Part shown: positions 45,016 through 54,640 of the stretch, in pieces | How the letters are laid out: each line of letters begins with the position of its first letter | How positions within the stretch are numbered: the first letter of the stretch is position 1 | From: Proteles cristata cristata | Taxonomy: Eukaryota > Chordata > Mammalia > Carnivora > Hyaenidae | NCBI GenBank assembly: GCA_017311185.1 | Contig: JAESUZ010004141.1 | Location: 1,417,214-1,481,213 of the forward strand | Direction: 5' to 3' | Length of the DNA: 64,000 nucleotides | Notes under the pieces: generated by a model | What the model was told of the DNA's origin: nothing | Database searches by the model: none | The model's input: the letters and a program-made list of their open reading frames with translations, nothing else | Program-made: the position numbers and the translations under genes

Positions 45016-45304
45016 AAGATACCAAATCATTAAAAGATACCGAATCATTAAAAGATACCAAATCAGGGGCGCCTGGGTGGCTTAGTCGGTTGGGCATCCG
45101 ACTTTCGCTTGGGTCATGATCTCGCGGTTCGTGGGTTCGAGCCCCGTGTTGGGCTCTGTGCTGACTGCCAGCTGAGAGCCTGGAGCCTGTTTCAGTCTGT
45201 GACTCCCTCCCTCTCTGACCCTCCTCTGCTCACCCTGTCTCTCTGTCTCTCTCCTAGAAAAAAAAAAAAAAAAGATACCAAATCATTAAGAGATACCAAA
45301 TCAT
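45016..45304. repeat. 18-bp minisatellite split by a SINE
   Basis: Units of the form AGATACCAAATCATTAAA occur in tandem at 45,017-45,065 and resume after the SINE at 45,272-45,304, where two units end in TTAAG and one unit before it carries a G substitution (ACCGAATC). One unit copy on the far side is the SINE target duplication. Confidence 0.88.
45066..45270 (+). mobile_element. CAN-SINE (young feliform subfamily), sense
   Basis: Intact head GGGGCGCCTGGGTGGCTTAG, B box GGTTCGAGCC (45,134-45,143), body GAGCCTGTTTCAGTCTGTGA, and a pure A tail. Duplication AAAGATACCAAATCA on both sides (ending 45,065 and 45,285). High CpG retention (TCGCGGTTCGTGGGTTCGAG) suggests a recent insertion. Confidence 0.95.
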
Positions 45305-45894
45305 TAAGAGATATCTGTCATCTTACAAACTACCACAGGCTGGGGTCCCTGGACAGTGGGGAGCTGTCCCTTTCCTCACTGCAGAGTGCCGTCTATCTCT
45401 GCAGATGGCCTCAAAGCTCCTGGGTCCCTGAGCCCTGCTAGTAGCAGCCCCAGTCCCTCTGGGCCCAGCTGCAGAGGTGCCCTGGGGTCAGAGCACTGCC
45501 GGGGGAGCTGTGGAGAGCATAGCTAATGGAGGGAGGGTGGGGGCGGGTGGCCACTCAGAGACAGTCGGAGCCTGACAAATGGGGAGACTTTGTGTGAGAT
45601 CAGCAAAAGAGGAGACACAGACACTTGACCTGGTTTGGAATTATTGCAAATCCATCAGGCTCTGTGCAAATAGAGACCATAATTCAGATTGTTCATATCA
45701 TCACAAGCATCCCCATTTCCATTAAGCCCTGCTGTCCATCTCTCCTGGGCCTGGCTCTGTCCAGCAGCTAATTGAGGGGTCAAGCTAGCACTAAATTAAC
45801 AAGCCCCCACCCCAGCCTTCCAACCTAGAGTCTGTGGTTAACCTTGGACAGATTCCTATCTCCTCCTCAGCCTCAGGTACAGCTTCAGCTAGAA
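45305..45894. other. Non-coding stretch with possible conserved core
   Basis: No gene. 45,590-45,810 is repeat-free and has ATTGCAAAT (45,643-45,651), TGCAAAT (45,665-45,671) and TAATTGA (45,769-45,775). Confidence 0.4.
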
Positions 45895-46025
45895 AGGAGT
45901 GGCTTTGAATCTCACTTCTGCATCTCATTAGCTATAGGACCTCAGAAAATTTATATAAAATGGGTTTCTCGTTTGTAAAGACATCCCTTGCATTATATCT
46001 GGTATTAAGCTAATGCTGATGATGT
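45895..46025 (+). mobile_element. MIR SINE relic, sense
   Basis: 'GGCTTTGAATCTCACTTCTG', 'CATTAGCTATAGGACCTCAG' and 'AAAATGGGTTTCTCG' fit the sense MIR core. Confidence 0.55.
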
Positions 46026-46404
46026 AAGCAAAGGAGCTCTGAGGTTTATAATACGCTATGCAAATATGGGTGGCTATTGATGCTTTCCTGGGCGAATTCC
46101 AGGGGCTCAATGCTGAGCACAGAAAATGTCCAGCATCTATCCAGACTGTTCTCATCTCGAGGTTTGGGGCTCTGTCTCTCCCTGTGGATCATGCCCCCTC
46201 AAGTGGGAGGCTCAGCCACAGTGCATCAGGTGCCATTAGGGCTGGCAGCCAAAGCTTCAAGGTTGGGGTCCCCACCCTCTCTCTGGGCCCCTGCTCAGAG
46301 GAAAGAGCAATTGGAGAAGGACGTTTATCATGCATCTGTGTGGCAGGCCCCCACTGGCTGTTCTCTGTGGCTCACAGACTGAACTGGCCCTCACCAAAAC
46401 CCCT

Positions 46405-46512
46405 CTGAGGGCGATACCATTATCCTAATTTATGAGGAATGAGGGAAGGCATGTAGGAATTAAGCATTTTGCTTCTGGCCTCTCAGACAGTGAGTGGGGC
46501 CCTGGATTTGAT
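46405..46512 (-). mobile_element. MIR SINE relic, antisense
   Basis: 'CCATTATCCTAATTTATGAG', 'GAATGAGGGAAGGCATG' and 'AGTGGGGCCCTGGATTTGAT' follow the antisense MIR order. Confidence 0.5.
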
Positions 46513-47639
46513 TCACTCTGTTCCAAAGCCCATCTCGTCTGACCCCACCTTCTGTCTTTGATCTTTCTGCACTTTGTCCTGAGGAAGAGCCAGGGACGAG
46601 GACCAGGTAGTCATCCCCCAGGAAGTGAGATTCCTTGTTGAGGGGGATGGGAGTCGGTGGAGGTCCCTAAGCAGCAGCCTAGGAACTTGCCCCTTCTCTG
46701 GAGAAGCAAGGCAGAGAGACGTCTCTGGGATCACTCTGAGCCTCGTGCCTGGAGCCCTCTGCTCTCTGTGTCTGGGGACAGCTCCGGGCTCAGTCCTGCC
46801 TTGGGTTAGTTCCTGGCCCTGCTCCAGCTCATCTGGGCATGTGCCCACCAACCCCCTCGGCCCCACCATGCTGGCTCTGTGCCTGCCACGCTGCCCTGAC
46901 CAGTCCTCCGGCCCCACTCTCCCTGCCACGTCCCCTCATGCCCTCCCTCTCCCCACTTGGCCTCAGCCCTGCGACCCTGCTGGGGTTGAGGCTTCCCCAT
47001 CTGGTCTGCAGGTGGGTGCAGGTCACTGAACTCCAGTTCTAGTTAGTCCTTGTTCCCATTGGCCCCCTGACCCCCCCTCCCCCCCAGCAAATGCTGGGGC
47101 TCCTTTCCTGGACCATAAAGATAATTTTCAATTCAATATTGCAAAGGCTTCTTTTCTAAATTAAATTGAATGGGAGAGCAGCCCAGAGGGACAAAAGATC
47201 TCTCCTTCACACTCAACTAGAAAATTAGCCGGGAGGGGTGAGATAATGTCAGAAGAGGTCTTCGGGGGACTATTCTAATCCTTTTTCCCATGTGGAGCCA
47301 TTTGAAGTCTGGCTGGGCCTGTCCACCTGCTTTGAGAACGTGCAGATCTAAGGGAGAAATTAAGGTAGCTGCCACAGAGGCCTTGACTACCGAATCTCAG
47401 GAAACCTTTAGCAGCCTGACTTAATTTATTTAATAAATCTGCATGTTTTATTGAAGGTGTATTTTCGTGTACACGCGGTAGCCAGGGGCTGGGATCCACA
47501 GAAGCATTTTATTTCACGGATCCCTTGTAGCATTTCCCTCTCCTTGCTGAGGAGGGCCCCTCTGATTCCCCCTCCAGAAGGAAAAGCTCCAAGTCAGCAC
47601 TTAAGGGGCTCTGTCTCTTCAGCTGGAAGGGAGCTGCTA
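46513..47639. other. Non-coding, partly GC-rich stretch
   Basis: Overlapping sense/antisense frames of 64-138 codons (46,513-47,042) with no domains. 47,105-47,165 is an AT-rich non-repeat core (TCAATTCAATATTGCAAAG) that may be conserved. No gene is supported. Confidence 0.45.
47063..47085 (-). other. G-quadruplex-type motif, minus strand
   Basis: CCCCCTGACCCCCCTCCCCC gives long G runs on the minus strand with 1-3 nt loops. Confidence 0.55.
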
Positions 47640-47850
47640 GTTAGCATCTTGACCTCCAGCATTTCAGTGCTGATTGGGTCACATAGTAGCTGTGGTCTTT
47701 CTGTGCAAGCTGCTTAACCTCTCGGAGCCTCAGGTCCTCATCTAGACATGAGAAGACCTACCTCGTAGAGAACTTGAGATGATTACATTTGCATAATGCT
47801 TACAAGGCTTTTGTTCCAATGTTAGCGAATATTAAACATTCAATAACCAT
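47640..47850 (+). mobile_element. MIR SINE, sense
   Basis: 'AAGCTGCTTAACCTCTCGGA', 'GCCTCAGGTCCTCATCTAGA', 'TGATTACATTTGCATAATGC' and 'ATTAAACATTCAATAACCAT' in the sense MIR order. Confidence 0.7.
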
Positions 47851-48153
47851 CAGTGCTTTCTATGTATCCATTTCTTTCTCTGTAAAATAAGCGTGATTTT
47901 CTGAGGGCAAATACGAAAATGTAGGTTAGTGTACTTTGGAGTTGTTTTTGTTACTGACTTTATAGGGGGGACAGACAGCCCTCTCCCCTCAGTGTAAGTC
48001 CATGAACCTCGCCCTCTGGTAGAGTAGCTGTCCCACCTCTGCGTCTGCTTCCAAGTTCAGGCCATGCAGGCCCTGCCACATTTCAGTCCCTCATAATTCC
48101 CTCCTGAAATCATGAAATGGTCCCCTCGGTGGGCCTGACGCCTGAGATGGTAT

Positions 48154-48264
48154 CTTATCGGATAAGCCAAGCTGATGAGTCACGTCTGAAAATTATTTAC
48201 TACCAAAAGTCTCCAACCCTGTGAGAGGAAAAGAATGAGGATAGATGGTGTGTGTGGGGGCGGG
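48154..48264. promoter_or_regulatory. GATA palindrome / AP-1 / GC-box cluster, candidate enhancer
   Basis: CTTATCGGATAAG (48,154-48,166) is two inverted GATA sites one base apart. TGAGTCA (48,176-48,182), a perfect AP-1/NF-E2-type core, follows within 10 bp, and GGGGGCGGG (48,256-48,264) is a GC/KLF-type box. This trio is the known grammar of erythroid hypersensitive sites. No repeat covers it. Single motifs are common by chance; the combination is what makes it notable. Confidence 0.4.
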
Positions 48265-48379
48265 TAGTAGGCAGTTCTCTTTCTCTTCCTGTTTCCCAAA
48301 AGCCGGCCCGGGGCTGCTTTGGAGAACACTGCCTGCTCACCAGGTAGCTGTTTGATTTTTGCAGGTCCTACTCAAGGGC

Positions 48380-48550
48380 ATGGTGTGTAAAGAAAAGAAC
48401 TTAGGATTTAGCATCAGAAAACCCAATTACAACACTTGCTAGCTGGGGGATTCTGGGAAAACCACTGAATACATTGGTGCCTCTGTTTTCCTCGTTTGGT
48501 AAAATGGGAATAATAGTCAAATGAGGTTAATAGGCCTAAAAATGCCTTGT
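48380..48550 (+). mobile_element. MIR SINE relic, sense
   Basis: 'TTAGGATTTAGCATCAGAAA', 'CACTTGCTAGCTGGGGGATT', 'GGTGCCTCTGTTTTCCTCG' and 'TAAAATGGGAATAATAGTCA' in the sense MIR order. Confidence 0.7.
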
Positions 48551-48664
48551 AAACACTAATTGCCATACAGAACTAGCTGCAAGCCCACACCTTGGAAGCC
48601 CTGTTCCTTCTTGGTCCAGGTCTTTGTCTTTATAGCTACTCAGTAAAAGGAAGGAAGAGAAAAG

Positions 48665-48845
48665 CTGGTGCTTATTCAGAAAGTACTAAGTGCCAGGTGC
48701 TTTTACATACTGTATTCATTTAATAAGTTTTATTGTCTTTGTTTCGGAGATGATAAAACCTAGACTTAGTTAAGTGTTATTTGTTCATCATCAAACAGTT
48801 GTTCATCAGAAGATACGAATTCGGACCTGACCCTAGAAGTGGGGT
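48665..48845 (-). mobile_element. MIR SINE relic, antisense
   Basis: 'GTACTAAGTGCCAGGTGCTT', 'TTACATACTGTATTCATTTA' and 'GAATTCGGACCTGACCC' fit the antisense MIR order. Confidence 0.65.
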
Positions 48846-48854
48846 TTTTCTATT

Positions 48855-49352
48855 TATTGCAGGCTGAATAATGGCCCCCAAATATGTCCTCACCACCAGA
48901 ACCTGTGAATATTACCTTATGCGGCACAAAGGGCCTTTGCAGATATGATAAAGTTACAGATCTTAATGTGGGGAAATTATTCTGGATTATCCAGGTGGGA
49001 CAGATGTAATCACCTTATAGACAGGAGGTGATATGAAGATAGTAGCACAGGGAGATTTGAACATGTGACACCACCGGCTTTGAAGATGGAAGAAGCCTCT
49101 AGGAGCCAAGGAACGCAAGAAATGCAGCTCTGGAAGTTTGTGGAGCTAGGCCGTGGACTCTCCCACAGGGTGTGGACTCTTCCCTCAAGCCTTCTGGAGG
49201 AGCCAGCCCTGCCTGACATCTTGACTGTAGGCCAGTGAAATGGATTTTTGGCTTCTGATCTCCAGAATGAAAAGAAAACAAATTTGCTTTGTTTTGAACC
49301 ACCGGCTTTGCTGTATTTTGTTACAGCAGCCATAGGAAACTAGTAAACCACT
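48855..49352 (+). mobile_element. MaLR-like solo LTR relic, sense
   Basis: 'GCTGAATAATGGCCCCCAAA', 'CCAGAACCTGTGAATATTAC', 'GGCCTTTGCAGATATGATAA', 'CTGGATTATCCAGGTGGGAC', 'CGGCTTTGAAGATGGAAGAA', 'CCCTGCCTGACATCTTGACT', 'TTTGTTACAGCAGCCATAGG', 'AAACTAGTAAACC' give a full-length layout. Same family as 15,055-15,188. LTR class is from memory of the consensus. Confidence 0.65.
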
Positions 49353-49572
49353 GTATGTCATGCCATGTCTTCTGTTCACCACTTTATATTCTCTGTGTCT
49401 CCCTGAAGGTCCAGATTATAGCCTGCCCTAAACTTTTCCGTGCCCTGGAGGTGGGGTGGGAGGGGGCATGCAGTCTTTCTGCTCAAAACAGATAATGAAA
49501 CTACACCTCCTGGGAGATGGGTCCCATGGAAAGCATTGTGAAAGGTGTCACGAAATGGGCCTCAGGGAGTTT

Positions 49573-50215
49573 GTCAGTTATTTATGGTGCAACTAAAACT
49601 CAGTGGCTCCAAGCAGTATGCATTTTCTGGTCTCACACAGTTTGTGATGGTGGGAATCCAGTTGCTGTTTAGCAAGTAAGTGGTTCTGGCTCAGGGTCTC
49701 TCAGGCTGCAGTGAAGATGTTGGCTTGTCTACAGTTATCTGAAGGCTTAACCAGGGCAGGAGGATCTACTTTCAAGATGGAGAAAAAGTTCCCAATTTAG
49801 CATCAGAAAACCCAGTTTCACTGTCTAGTCCATTGCTTATGGAGTTGCAGGCAGGCCTCAGTTCCCGGCTGGTTGTTGGTGTGAGGCCTCAGTTCCTCGC
49901 TGCTGGGCCGTCTCCCCAGGGCTGCAGGACAAGGCGCTGGCCTCCTCCCAGAGCAACACCGGAGAGAGGAGGAAACGAGTGAGACGGCGAGCAAGAGAAG
50001 ATGAGAGTGAATGAAAGTTTATAAGAACATTTCACTTGGGTGTAGGGGTAAAACAGGAAGGCATAGCCACAGAGAGGTCAGCAGCACAGTACTCTTTCTA
50101 GAACCTCATGGTTGCTATGTAAATAGAAGGTGGATGAAAAAGAAATTCTTGGATGCAATGAAGCAGTGCTTTCAAAGTCAGCAGAACCCACTGAGTTAAG
50201 TGAGCTAGGAGAGAA
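49573..50215 (-). mobile_element. Old mammalian interspersed repeat, family unassigned
   Basis: 'AACTCAGTGGCTCCAAGCAG', 'TGGTTCTGGCTCAGGGTCTC', 'TCAGGCTGCAGTGAAGATGT', 'TCTGAAGGCTTAACCAGGGC', 'GAGGATCTACTTTCAAGATG', 'GAGGCCTCAGTTCCTCGCTG' match a repeat common in mammals. The strand call and right boundary are uncertain. Confidence 0.5.
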
Positions 50216-50429
50216 TGATGCTCTTCATTCGTGGTTAATATTTCTGAGATTCTCACCCATTCTAGGGAATAATTCATGTTACAGGTGGACAGAATGTCAG
50301 AGCTAGACGTGACCTAGGCTCTACTATAGCTCCTCCTTTTAGAGACGAGGGAAGTAGGACACAGCTGACCACGTATGCTGGTGCTGTGCTACCCGGGCAG
50401 CAGAAGAGGGGGTAGGAGCAGGTGGAGTG

Positions 50430-50832
50430 TATTAATTTGCTGGGGCTACCATAACAAAGTATTACAGACCAAGGGGCTTAAACAACAGAAGTTTATTTCT
50501 CACTGTTCTAGAGGCTGGAAGTCCCAGATCAGGGGTGGACTGGGTTGATTTTGGTTTCTGGTGAGACCCTTTCCTTGGCTTGCAGGTGTCTGCTTTCTCT
50601 CTGTGTCTTTTCTGTGTCACATGTGCTTTTCTCTGTGTGCATGAACCCCTTGTGTCTTTTTTCAAAAGGCTGTGAGTCCTACCAGATTAGGGCTTACCCT
50701 TACTTATGACCTCACTTGATCATAATTGCTTTCTTTAAGGCCGTGTTTCCATTATAGTCATATTGTCTGAGGTACTGGAGTTTAGGACTTCAAGATAAGA
50801 ATTTTGGGAAGCCACAGTTCAACCCATAGCAG
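50430..50832 (-). mobile_element. MaLR-like solo LTR relic, antisense
   Basis: Starts 'TGTATTAATTTGCTGGGGCT', then 'CCATAACAAAGTATTACAGA', 'GGGGCTTAAACAACAGAAGT', 'TTCTAGAGGCTGGAAGTCCC', 'CCAGATTAGGGCTTACCCTT', 'TGTCTGAGGTACTGGAGTTT', and ends 'CACAGTTCAACCCATAGCA'. TG...CA termini agree with an LTR. Better preserved than the copy at 2,622. Confidence 0.7.
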
Positions 50833-52015
50833 GGAGAGAAACAAGAGAAAGTGGCCAACCTGAGAATCCTGAAGAAGTGGTGTTGGAGGTGAGAACTCCT
50901 CAGTCCTTGGGTGGTGGCAATGGTAAGTTAAGGAGAGGAGCTATGTTATATTTGGAGAGAAGTTTCTCACTAGCAGAATAGAGAAGCCAACAGATGGGTA
51001 GGGTTGCTCTTGGCACAGGCTTCTCAGAGCCTGTCCCCAGGGTCAGCATTCTCTTCTCTCATTCCCTCACTCATCTTCCCCTAATCTTGAGTCACTAGTC
51101 AGATGGTGGGTATCCCTTCACTTGATTGTTCATCTGCGAAATGGGGAGGTTATAGCTGAACAGCAGTGAACTTGGGTGTGTGACCCACCTAGATTGAACT
51201 TCCTCTTCAGTCTTCCTACTGACTTGACCTTATATATACTCATGTTTAAAGATAACCATTTAAAAAACTGCATGTAGTACATTTCATTGTAGTGGTTGGG
51301 TCATCCTCAGCTTACACTTCTCTTTGTCTTTATTAAAGAATCTACAGTTGAGTAGCCCTGTCAACAGTTTGCCTGACAGCATTGTGACCAAGGGGATGGC
51401 TTTGATGAAGTTTAATTCTTACCTCTGTATCTGTAAGGGGCATCTGTGAGTTTTCCATATCTAGTCAAGCCCCCTTGAATAACTCTCTCTTTAGAAGACA
51501 ATTTTGCATGTTTTTGAGTCCAAGTCTGGATCTGCACATTTTATCCTAATGGGCAGATCTGGTTATAAACCACCTCCTCTAATCCTCTAAGCCTTAATTA
51601 CTTTTAGGACTATAATTAACATTTAATTTTACTGCAATCTTTCCATTGTGTCTGCACCAAACTTTAGAAATGTGGCTGCATGATCATTTTCTTGACCTTG
51701 GACTATAGAAGTGTCTGCATTTTCTACTTTAGAGAAGTGAATGGAAGTTCATACCCAGAGGCAGGTGGAGCCAGGAGTGAGGTTTACATGGCTGTGTTCA
51801 GGGTGGGGTCTTAGGAGGAGACCTTGTCAAAGGGGATATGGGCTGCAGATATGCTGAGGAGGCATTCCACCTACCCCCAGCCCACACACCTGGACTCAAC
51901 CCTGGTGTGGAGTCATGAGCCGCTGGCAGTGCTTCTGTTTAGAAGACCCTCTGGTAGGGTGACTATGCCTTCATCCATGGCTTTGAGAATAAGGAGAAGC
52001 AGAAAAGCTCCTGGA
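50833..52015. other. Unannotated non-coding stretch
   Basis: No gene. 51,590-51,645 is AT-rich with TAATTA cores (CCTTAATTAC, TATAATTAACATTTAATTTT) and no recognised repeat. Confidence 0.45.
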
Positions 52016-52155
52016 GTCTTCTTCCCTCCCCCTCTTCTTTTCCCCTCTTCCCCCCTCCTTTTCCCCTCTTCCCCCTCTCCTTTTCTCCTCTTTCCCCTCT
52101 TCCTATTCCCCCTCTATCTTCCCCCCTCCACCCTCTCTCTCCCTCTTCCCTTTTT
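52016..52155. repeat. 140-bp polypyrimidine tract
   Basis: Almost pure C/T on the + strand, built from imperfect copies of a CTTTTCCCCTCTTCCCC unit of about 20-22 bp. Polypurine-polypyrimidine mirror sequence of this length can form triplex (H-DNA). Confidence 0.85.
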
Positions 52156-52733
52156 GGGAGAGGAACTTTATCTAGAGTCCTTCCATCCTGTACATTTCAT
52201 GGTACTACTTTAAAGAAGTACTGGGTATCTATTGGTTGTCTCTTGCAGTGTTTCTGTCCTCCTATGTTTAGAAATATGGAAGTCATCATCTAGTAGGCAT
52301 TCCAGAGTGTTAAGCTTTTCAGAGGCACTTACTGGGTTTTGCGGTAGATGCTGTCAGTGCTCCATCTGGGCCTCCTGACCCTCACCCTCCTTCTGGGCAG
52401 ACTTCTACTGCCAGCACTTACGATACTTTGCCTGCAGGCTTGCTCTGGCCACCAGAGCCTACTCCGCCTGCCATCACAGCTGTTTGGGAGTGAGCACAGG
52501 CTCCAGCTTGCTCATCCCTCACATAGGACAGCTCTGAGGCGCATGCTCTACGCTGATTCCAGGGGTCCTCAGCAGGACTGAGCCCCGAGTGCTATAATTG
52601 TAGCCTGTACGTTACTTTACCCTTATTTGCTTCCTTACCACCTCTGTCTCCCTTCCCTACTTCCCTACTGTTTCTTGAGATCACTTCTAAAGAAAAACTG
52701 TTTCTCTATTCTCAACACTTTAGACATGAGATA
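52156..52733. other. Non-coding stretch, nothing recognised
   Basis: 578 bp with one 77-codon frame (52,348-52,581 +) that has a hydrophobic start but no other support. Confidence 0.45.
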
Positions 52734-53532
52734 TGTGGGAGAGTTATTCCCTCACCAACCGGTTTTCCAACACTCTGGACACCCAACTGGGTATCCTGGG
52801 ATTTAATTCAATTTTGACACTAGCTGGAGTGAGTATCAGACTCCACAGATTTAAGGGCTCAGTCCCACGAGTCTGCCCTTACTTCAGATGCTAGTTGAAA
52901 ATAATGGGACCCCAGGATACCCATATTTCTCACTGGGCTGTGAAGTCAGTGCCCCACCCCCAGTTTAATAACTTGCTGGAATGGCTCATAAAACTCATGA
53001 AAGATTTGCCAATTTAATATAACGTGTGTGATAAAGGATACAGGTGAAGGGTCAGATGAAGAGGTACACTCGGCAAAGTCCAGAAGTGTCCTGGGTACAG
53101 GAGGCTCTGTCCCCATGGAGTTGGGGTATGCCACCTTCCTGGCACATGAACGTATTCACCAAATTGGGAGCTCTCTGAACCCTGTAGCTGAGGATTTTTA
53201 TGGAAACTTTTTATGTAGGCAAGATAGATTATAAATTCAATCTCCAGCCCCTTTCGCCTCCCCAGAAGGGTGGGGCTATAAGTTCTAAGCTTCTAATCAT
53301 CGCTTGGTCTTTCTGGATACCAGCCCCCATCCTGAGGCTACCCAAGAGCCCACCAAGAGTCCCCTCGTTAGAGCAAAAGATGCTCCTATCACCCAGGAAA
53401 TTCCAAGGGGTTTATAAGCTCTGTCTGTAAGATTCTCCTGTCACCCCCTTTACTCAGGAAATTACAAGGGTTTAGGAGCTTTTTGTCAAGAACTGAGGGC
53501 AGAGATCAAATATATATTCCTATTATGTCACA
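52734..53532 (+). mobile_element. ERVL-class solo LTR relic
   Basis: Starts TGTGGGAGAGTTATTCCCTC and ends ATTATGTCACA (TG...CA). Internal landmarks 'CACCAACCGGTTTTCCAACA', 'TGGAATGGCTCATAAAACTC', 'GTGATAAAGGATACAGGTGA', 'CCCCATGGAGTTGGGGTATG', 'TTTCTGGATACCAGCCCCCA', 'CACCCAGGAAATTCCAAGGG', 'CAGAGATCAAATATATATTC' match a well-known mammalian LTR about 800 bp long. No internal retroviral sequence is next to it, so it is a solo LTR. No target duplication survives. Exact family name not assigned. Confidence 0.7.
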
Positions 53533-53649
53533 GCCTCCCAAAGAAATGCTTGCTGGAGTAATGCAAACCAAGATGGACTCCCATAGCTGACTGTCAGACA
53601 CTGTGGGAGGCACCTGTGGCACCACCTGTGTCCTGGGGTCAAGGTCATA

Positions 53650-53830
53650 ACTTCAAGGTCACCATGTAGTAATTGTGTGTCCTTAGGCAAGTTATGTAAC
53701 ACTCTTTTTTCCTCATTTATAAAATAAACTTATAGTCCCAACTCAGAGTCTTGTTGTGAGTATTAAATGAAATATCCCATGAAAAACCTGAAATGTCTGG
53801 CACAGAGTAAGCTGCTATTATAATTCCCAT
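53650..53830 (+). mobile_element. MIR SINE, sense
   Basis: 'TGTGTGTCCTTAGGCAAGTT', 'CCTCATTTATAAAATAAACT', 'CTTGTTGTGAGTATTAAATG' and 'TGTCTGGCACAGAGTAAGCT' in the sense MIR order. Confidence 0.75.
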
Positions 53831-53839
53831 TATTATCTC

Positions 53840-54640
53840 AACTGGCAACACTACCCTTCCCATAGCTCTCCACTTCAGAAATCTTGAAGTTACTCTTAAT
53901 GCCTCTCTGTCCCCCTGAAATCCTCTTGAGCACATCCGGTCAGCCCTGTCCTCTGACCAGTTCTCAGGTTTGTCCTGTGCCCTCCATCCTCTGCCACTGC
54001 CTGAGCTCCCTCTCTGGCCTCCTCACCTCTAGGGATGCCCTCTAACTGTCCGTTTCCCACACTGCAGCCCAGGTGCGCTTTCTGAAGAGCATGTGCCTGC
54101 CCAGTCCTGCCCGGAGGCTCCCTATTTTCCTCCAGAGAAAATCCAAGCGCCTGCCCTGGGCACGAAGGACCCTACGGAGCACCTCCACAACCTGACCCCT
54201 GCCAGTCCCTCAGTCTGGCCGCCACTTGTCCTGCTTTGCTCAGTACATCTAGTGCCATCAAACTGTCTGGTTTCCGGCACACACTGCATGGTGTCATACA
54301 TTTGTGCCTTTGCTCTTGTTGGTTGTGCTGCCTGGAATACCTCTTCCATCTCTCTTCATCTGGGTACAATTTATTTCCTGAACTCAGTTCAGCGGTCTCC
54401 TCCTCCAGGGAGCCTTCCTGACTGCCCGGACTCAGCCTCAGGATCCTGCACTCTGTTCCTGTGGCACCTTGTATGCTCCAAAATGGCCACATTCTACTCT
54501 ATAGAAATATTACCTCTTTGTTTCCTTAGTTTGGTGGCAAGCTCTCTTAAGACACAATCTGATTTAATTCATCTTTCTGTCTCCAGAATCCAGCACGGTA
54601 GCTGGCACAACATCTGTGTTTAATGTATTTTTTGTTGAGG
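53840..54640 (+). mobile_element. L2 LINE 3' portion, sense
   Basis: 'AACCTGACCCCTGCCAGTCC', 'TTGTGCTGCCTGGAATACCT', 'CTCCTCCAGGGAGCCTTCCT', 'GACTGCCCGGACTCAGC', 'CCTGTGGCACCTTGTATGCT', 'TCTGTCTCCAGAATCCAGCA' and 'CGGTAGCTGGCACAACATCT' lie in L2 order, from RT C-terminus to the 3' end. The 176-codon open frame at 54,093-54,623 lies inside it and is a remnant or chance frame, not a gene. Confidence 0.8.

Noticed and set aside
45076..45143. tRNA-like sequence with A and B boxes
   Set aside because: It is the tRNA-Lys-derived head of a CAN-SINE with an A tail and target duplication, not a tRNA gene. The same applies to the other SINE heads.
45016..45304. Spaced short repeats that could suggest a CRISPR-like array
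   Set aside because: The 18-bp units are directly tandem without unique spacers, and the interruption is a SINE; the organism is a mammal.
52734..53532. Possible endogenous retrovirus
   Set aside because: Only a solo LTR layout is seen; no internal coding region or second LTR lies in the window.
54093..54623. 176-codon sense open frame
   Set aside because: Lies wholly inside an L2 LINE 3' portion, including its UTR; not a host gene.
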